Notes under the pieces: model-generated
Seen by the model: only the letters and a program-made list of their open reading frames with translations
What the model was told of the DNA's origin: nothing
Database searches by the model: none
Position numbers and translations under genes: made by a program
Source: UMGS1370 sp046957575
Lineage (GTDB): Bacteria; Bacillota; Clostridia; Lachnospirales; Lachnospiraceae
Reading direction: 5' to 3'
Assembly (NCBI GenBank): GCA_046957575.1
Contig: JBKUOG010000015.1
Location: 15,992 to 79,991 of the forward strand
Length of the DNA: 64,000 nt
In this document: positions 59,595 to 64,000 of the stretch, in pieces
How positions within the stretch are numbered: the stretch's first letter is position 1
Layout: each line of letters starts with the position of its first letter

Positions 59595-60017
59595 ATGAAG
59601 AGTATCAAAAGGGGAAGAGGCCCGTCGATGATGCAGGGAGCCGGAAGCATTTTTGCAGCAGTTTTTGGAGTCCTTTGGACGATTATGGCTGTCGGCATGG
59701 GAGCTCCTGCAATTTTTGCGCTGTTTGGAGTGTGCTTTATCGGGATTGCAGTGGTACAGGCCGTCTACAATTTTAAAAATGCGTCCGGCGATAAGAGGTT
59801 TTCGGAGTTTGACATTGTAGACAGCAGGGAAGAAGGAGATCCTATGGATTCTTATTTTAAGAAAGCAGATGGAAAAGAAGATAAGGCGGCGCCGGAGAAT
59901 TCTGCGCTGGACGATTCTGCTTCAGAAGCTTCTGAGGATGGATTCTGCCCTTACTGCGGGGAACCGGTAAAAGCAGACTATGCGTTCTGCAGAAAATGCG
60001 GGAAAAAGCTTTGTTAG
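59595..60017 (+). CDS. Membrane protein with C-terminal zinc ribbon
   Basis: A 140-residue protein with two hydrophobic helices at about 15-60 (IFAAVFGVLWTIMAVG, FALFGVCFIGIAVVQAV), an acidic linker rich in Asp/Ser/Ala and a C-terminal zinc ribbon (CPYCGEPVKADYAFCRKCGKKLC). The ATG at 59595 follows AAGGAGGGG. It is coupled to the sigma-like gene. Function unknown; the zinc ribbon resembles the one at 22.9-23.0 kb, but the rest differs. Confidence 0.8.
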   Translation: MKSIKRGRGPSMMQGAGSIFAAVFGVLWTIMAVGMGAPAIFALFGVCFIGIAVVQAVYNFKNASGDKRFSEFDIVDSREEGDPMDSYFKKADGKEDKAAPENSALDDSASEASEDGFCPYCGEPVKADYAFCRKCGKKLC

Positions 60018-60046
60018 TGAAAACCTATTATCTATATTAATATGAA

Positions 60047-60074
60047 AAATAAGTTATATTAATTTTACTTATTT
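60047..60074. promoter_or_regulatory. Inverted repeat upstream of purL
   Basis: AAATAAGT and ACTTATTT form a perfect 8-base inverted repeat with a 12-base centre, 54 bases before purL. A -10-like TATGAT follows at about 60089. It may be the operator of a purine repressor; it does not match the B. subtilis PurBox as I know it. Confidence 0.45.
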
Positions 60075-60127
60075 GTAACTTCTGTGTTATGATACAGTCA
60101 GGGTTAAAAGAATAAGGAGGATTACCA

Positions 60128-63100
60128 ATGAGCGTAAAACGGATTTTTGTAGAGAAGAAACCGGACTTTGCAGTAAAGGCAAAGGAACTGCGTGAGGAAA
60201 TCGAGAACTATTTAGGGATTCAGACCGTTACCAATGTGCGGGTACTGATTCGTTATGATATTGAAAATCTGACCGAAGAGACCTATCAGGCCTCCCTTGG
60301 CACTATTTTTTCTGAGCCGCCGGTAGATACGTTATATGAAGAAGACTTTCCAAAGGAAGCAGGAGACACCTGCTTTTCTGTAGAGTATCTTCCAGGACAG
60401 TTTGACCAGAGAGCGGACTCTGCAGAACAGTGCGTAAAACTGTTAAAAGCAACGGAAGAGCCGGTAATCCGCTCTGCTACCACCTATGTGATCTCCGGAA
60501 CTCTGACTGCAGAAGAAGTACAGGCGGTAAAGAACTTCTGTATCAATCCGGTGGATTCCAGAGAGGCGGATGCAGCAAAGCCGGAAACCCTGGTAACGGT
60601 ATTTGAGACTCCGGAGGATGTAGCAGTATTTGACGGATTTTCTTCTATGGAAGAGGACAAGCTGGAAGAATTATACCGTTCCTTAAATCTGGCAATGACC
60701 TTTAAGGATTTTAAACATATCCAGAATTACTATAAAGACGAAGAGCATCGGGATCCGACGGTTACGGAGATTCGCGTTCTGGACACTTACTGGTCCGATC
60801 ACTGCCGTCACACCACCTTTTCTACCGAGCTGAAAAATGTGACCTTTACCGACGGGGATTATAAAAAGCCTATTGTAGATACGTACAATCAGTATCTGGC
60901 TGACAGGGAAGAGATCTACAAAGGAAGAGACGATAAGTTTGTCTGCCTGATGGATCTGGCTCTGATGGCAATGAAAAAGCTGAAAAAGGAAGGAAAGCTT
61001 GCAGATCAGGAAGAGTCTGATGAAATCAACGCCTGCTCTATCGTAGTTCCGGTAGAAATCGACGGACAGACCGAAGAGTGGTTAGTGAACTTTAAAAACG
61101 AGACCCACAACCATCCGACAGAGATTGAGCCTTTTGGCGGCGCAGCAACCTGCCTTGGCGGCGCAATCCGCGATCCGCTGTCCGGACGTACCTATGTATA
61201 CCAGGCAATGCGCGTAACCGGCGCGGCTGACCCGACCCGTCCATTAGACGAGACGATGAAGGGCAAGCTCCCTCAGAGAAAGATTGTAACAGAGGCAGCT
61301 CATGGATATAGTTCTTACGGCAACCAGATTGGCCTTGCAACCGGCTATGTAAAAGAGATTTACCACCCAGGCTACGCGGCAAAGAGAATGGAAATCGGCG
61401 CAGTTATGGGCGCAGCCCCAAGAAAGGACGTTATCCGAGAAACTTCTGATCCAGGCGATATGATTATCCTTCTTGGCGGACGTACCGGACGCGACGGCAT
61501 CGGCGGCGCAACCGGATCTTCTAAGGTTCACACCGAGGCTTCCATCGAAGTCTGCGGCGCTGAGGTACAGAAGGGAAATGCGCCTACCGAGCGTAAGATT
61601 CAGAGGATGTTCCGCCGTCCGGAAGTAAGCCGTTTGATTAAAAAGTGCAACGATTTTGGCGCAGGCGGTGTGTCCGTTGCCATCGGCGAGCTGGCAGACG
61701 GACTGGAAATCAACTTAGATAAGGTGCCGAAAAAGTACGCCGGCCTGGACGGAACAGAGCTTTCCATTTCTGAATCCCAGGAGCGTATGGCAGTGGTAGT
61801 TGCTCCGGCAGATGCAGAGAAGTTTTTAGGCTATGCGGCAGAGGAAAACTTAGAAGCAGTAACCGTTGCAGTCGTAACCGAAAGCCCAAGACTGGTCATC
61901 AGCTGGAGAGGCAAGACCATCGTAAACATCAGCCGCGCATTCTTAGATACCAACGGCGCGCATCAGGAAGCAGACGTTACCTTACAGGTTCCAAATAAAG
62001 AGGGAAATCTTTTTGAACGGAAAGAGCCAGGAGACGTAAAGAAGGCATGGTTAAATCTTCTTGCTTCTTTAAATGTCTGCTCCCAGAAAGGCCTGGTTGA
62101 GATGTTTGACGGTTCTATTGGAGCAGGATCCGTCTATATGCCTTACGGCGGAAAATATCAGCTGACCGAAACCCAGGCAATGGTAGCGAAACTTCCGGTA
62201 TTAAAGGGCAAATGCGATACCGTTACCATGATGTCCTACGGCTTTGACCCATACCTGTCCAGCTGGAGCCCATACCATGGCGCGGTTTACGCAGTTCTGT
62301 CTTCCGTAGCAAAAATTGTGGCAGCAGGCGGCGACTACAAAAAGATCCGCTTTACCTTCCAGGAATACTTCCAGAGAATGACCGAAGATCCAACCCGCTG
62401 GAGCCAGCCATTTGCAGCTTTACTTGGCGCCTACAGCGCCCAGATGGGATTTGGACTGCCGTCCATCGGAGGAAAGGACAGTATGTCTGGAACCTTTAAT
62501 GACGAGCAGCATGGCGAAATCAATGTTCCGCCGACTCTGGTTTCCTTTGCAGTCGATGTGGCAGACTCTAAGACGGTTATTACTCCGGAGTTTAAGAAGC
62601 CAGGCAGCAAGATTGTGCTGTTTACCATTGAAAAAGACCAGTATGATTTGCCGGATTACGCCCAGATTATGGACGGTTACGGCAAAGTATTTGAAGAGAT
62701 TCAGGCAGGAAAGATCCTTTCTGCTTATGCAGTAGAAGGACAGGGAATTGCAGAAGCAGTCAGCAAGATGGCATTCGGCAACAAACTGGGTGTAAAGATT
62801 GAGCATAACCTGGATCCAAGAGACTTCTTTGCAGCCGGATGGGGCAATCTGGTACTGGAAGTTCCGGCAGAAAAGGTGGGAGAACTGTCTATCCGCTATA
62901 CCGTAATTGGTGAAGTCACCGATCGGGCAGTCTTTGAATATGGCAATACCCAGATTACCATGGAAGAGGCTCTGGATTCCTGGACGGAAACATTGGAGAG
63001 CGTATTCCCGACCAGATCCGGCGTAAAGCAGACTCCGGTTTCGGATGAACTGTACAAAGCAGATTCCGTTTACGTATGCAATCATAAGATTGGCCAGCCA

Positions 63101-63892
63101 AATGTATTTATTCCGGTATTCCCAGGAACCAACTGCGAATACGACAGCACCAGGGCATTTGAGAGAGCCGGTGCCAAGGTTGTGACAAAGGTATTTAAGA
63201 ACCTGAGTGCAGAAGATATCAGAGAGTCTGTAGAAGTTTACAAAAATGAGATTGCAAAGGCGCAGATCGTCATGTTCCCAGGCGGTTTCTCCGCAGGCGA
63301 CGAGCCGGAAGGTTCTGCAAAGTTCTTTGCAGCCGTATTTAGAAATGCTGTTATCAAAGAAGAGATTGAAAAGCTGCTGAATGAACGGGACGGCCTGATG
63401 CTTGGTATCTGCAACGGCTTCCAGGCATTGATTAAGCTGGGACTGGTTCCGGAAGGCATGATAAAAGAACAGCGTCCGGATTCTCCGACGCTGGCAATGA
63501 ATACCATTGGCCGCCACATTTCCAAGATGGTTTACACCAAGGTAATGAGCAACAAGTCTCCATGGCTTGCAGGTGCAGAACTGGGCGGCGTATACTGCAA
63601 TCCGGCTTCCCATGGCGAGGGGCGGTTTGTGGCAACCGAAGAGTGGTTAAAGAAACTGTTTGCAAATGGCCAGGTGGCAACCCAGTATGTAGATGACAAG
63701 GGCAATCCTACTATGGACGAATTCTGGAATCCAAACGGTTCCTATATGGCAATCGAAGGCATTACCAGCCCGGACGGACGTATCCTGGGCAAGATGGCTC
63801 ATTCTGAGCGCCGCGGCGATGCAGTTGCCATGAACATCTATGGAGAACAGGATATGAAGATTTTTGAAAGCGGAGTAAAATACTTCCTGTAA
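60128..63892 (+). CDS. purL: Phosphoribosylformylglycinamidine synthase, single-chain
   Basis: A 1254-residue enzyme of de novo purine synthesis: FGAR + ATP + glutamine to FGAM. It fuses a PurS-like N-terminus (about 1-150), the two-lobed synthetase (about 190-980, with DTYWSDHCRHTTF, NFKNETHNHPTEIEPFGGAATC and GGKDSMSGTF) and a glutamine amidotransferase (about 985-1254, with the Cys nucleophile in LGICNGFQ near 1098 and the His-Glu pair in the C-terminal ASHGEGR / HSERRGD region). This large form occurs in Proteobacteria and in many Clostridia, unlike PurSQL of Bacillus. AAGGAGG precedes the ATG. Confidence 0.97.
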   Translation: MSVKRIFVEKKPDFAVKAKELREEIENYLGIQTVTNVRVLIRYDIENLTEETYQASLGTIFSEPPVDTLYEEDFPKEAGDTCFSVEYLPGQFDQRADSAEQCVKLLKATEEPVIRSATTYVISGTLTAEEVQAVKNFCINPVDSREADAAKPETLVTVFETPEDVAVFDGFSSMEEDKLEELYRSLNLAMTFKDFKHIQNYYKDEEHRDPTVTEIRVLDTYWSDHCRHTTFSTELKNVTFTDGDYKKPIVDTYNQYLADREEIYKGRDDKFVCLMDLALMAMKKLKKEGKLADQEESDEINACSIVVPVEIDGQTEEWLVNFKNETHNHPTEIEPFGGAATCLGGAIRDPLSGRTYVYQAMRVTGAADPTRPLDETMKGKLPQRKIVTEAAHGYSSYGNQIGLATGYVKEIYHPGYAAKRMEIGAVMGAAPRKDVIRETSDPGDMIILLGGRTGRDGIGGATGSSKVHTEASIEVCGAEVQKGNAPTERKIQRMFRRPEVSRLIKKCNDFGAGGVSVAIGELADGLEINLDKVPKKYAGLDGTELSISESQERMAVVVAPADAEKFLGYAAEENLEAVTVAVVTESPRLVISWRGKTIVNISRAFLDTNGAHQEADVTLQVPNKEGNLFERKEPGDVKKAWLNLLASLNVCSQKGLVEMFDGSIGAGSVYMPYGGKYQLTETQAMVAKLPVLKGKCDTVTMMSYGFDPYLSSWSPYHGAVYAVLSSVAKIVAAGGDYKKIRFTFQEYFQRMTEDPTRWSQPFAALLGAYSAQMGFGLPSIGGKDSMSGTFNDEQHGEINVPPTLVSFAVDVADSKTVITPEFKKPGSKIVLFTIEKDQYDLPDYAQIMDGYGKVFEEIQAGKILSAYAVEGQGIAEAVSKMAFGNKLGVKIEHNLDPRDFFAAGWGNLVLEVPAEKVGELSIRYTVIGEVTDRAVFEYGNTQITMEEALDSWTETLESVFPTRSGVKQTPVSDELYKADSVYVCNHKIGQPNVFIPVFPGTNCEYDSTRAFERAGAKVVTKVFKNLSAEDIRESVEVYKNEIAKAQIVMFPGGFSAGDEPEGSAKFFAAVFRNAVIKEEIEKLLNERDGLMLGICNGFQALIKLGLVPEGMIKEQRPDSPTLAMNTIGRHISKMVYTKVMSNKSPWLAGAELGGVYCNPASHGEGRFVATEEWLKKLFANGQVATQYVDDKGNPTMDEFWNPNGSYMAIEGITSPDGRILGKMAHSERRGDAVAMNIYGEQDMKIFESGVKYFL

Positions 63893-63900
63893 GAAATAAA

Positions 63901-63942
63901 AATGGATCGGAGATCAGCAAAAGCTGGTTTCCGATCCGTTTT
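63901..63942 (+). terminator. Terminator after purL
   Basis: AATGGATCGG and CCGATCCGTT form the outer stem and ATCAGC/GCTGGT the inner one around AAAA, then TTTTAC. Confidence 0.85.
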
Positions 63943-63965
63943 ACTATTATGGGTCGTATAGACCC

Positions 63966-64000
63966 AGTTGAGTACGCAAGCGAGTTTCTCAGAAGAGAAA
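63966..64000. repeat. Left half of a hairpin cut by the window end
   Basis: TTTCTC-AGAA-GAGAAA closes the loop of a hairpin whose left arm (TACGCAAGCGAG) continues outward. The right arm would lie beyond the window. Just before it GGGTC-GTATA-GACCC (63951-63965) is another small palindrome. Confidence 0.4.

Noticed and set aside
62420..63613. Long minus-strand open frame within purL
   Set aside because: It lies antisense to the amidotransferase and synthetase domains of purL, and has no ribosome site or recognisable domain. It is a coding shadow.
63949..64000. Open frame from an ATG at 63949 to the window end
   Set aside because: There is no ribosome site, it follows the purL terminator directly, and its sequence is better explained by two small palindromes.
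1..64000. CRISPR arrays, rRNA genes, prophage genes
   Set aside because: No regularly spaced repeats, no rRNA-like sequence and no phage structural or integrase genes were seen.

Overview
The window looks like a stretch of a Clostridia chromosome, most likely from an anaerobic gut-type Lachnospiraceae. The signs are strong AGGAGG ribosome sites, sigma-A promoters with 17-bp spacers, an McsA-McsB-ClpC operon, a pyrophosphate-type phosphofructokinase, a single-chain PurL, a tRNA-Trp without encoded CCA, and many two-component-controlled sugar ABC transporters. This is inference from gene content; there is no rRNA to test it.

Bases 1-8200 hold one co-directional operon for nucleoside import and breakdown: an ABC ATPase (5' end cut off) and two permeases, a nucleoside phosphorylase, a COG0402 deaminase, a maleate-isomerase-like protein, a PreA-like flavin/Fe-S reductase and phosphopentomutase. 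Bases 8200-14100 hold a frameshifted chemoreceptor gene on the minus strand and a GntR-ABC exporter operon (DUF6449-type permease). Bases 14100-23560 hold a YesMN-type two-component system divergent from a carbohydrate ABC transporter whose operon also encodes a sulfatase with no signal peptide, followed by a zinc-ribbon protein and a convergent small membrane exporter.

Bases 23600-25090 are a decay zone: a sugar permease gene cut after about 50 codons, an IS3-type orfA remnant, a fic gene with an internal deletion and a small helix-turn-helix gene with another internal deletion. Directly after it lies an intact four-gene Wadjet (JetABCD) anti-plasmid defence operon (25110-31734), AT-richer in look than its surroundings and probably acquired.

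Bases 31900-38650 encode the KdpFABC potassium pump with an extra upstream mini-protein and a KdpD-like sensor that ends before the histidine kinase domain; no kdpE is present, but the promoter carries 11-bp-phased direct repeats like an OmpR/PhoB-family operator. An unusual acyltransferase-kinase fusion follows. Bases 40300-49500 contain a MarR-MATE efflux operon, a ComEC-like lipoprotein, a LysM-GH18 enzyme and the mcsA-mcsB-clpC stress operon led by a GntR regulator where ctsR usually stands. Bases 49500-64000 carry a hypothetical gene, radA, tRNA-Trp, phosphofructokinase, an HPr-like protein lacking the active histidine, a lone flagellin, a DinG/XPD-like helicase-nuclease, a LysR regulator, a sigma-like protein lacking region 4, a zinc-ribbon membrane protein and purL. 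A dispersed intergenic repeat (core GTAACAGTTC-GCC) occurs four times between 40.4 and 59.0 kb.

The best candidates for a second look are the nucleoside-base catabolic operon, the Wadjet island with its decayed flank, the kinase-less KdpD with an orphan operator, the acyltransferase-kinase fusion, the GntR-for-CtsR replacement and the dispersed repeat. I found no CRISPR array and no riboswitch that I can support.
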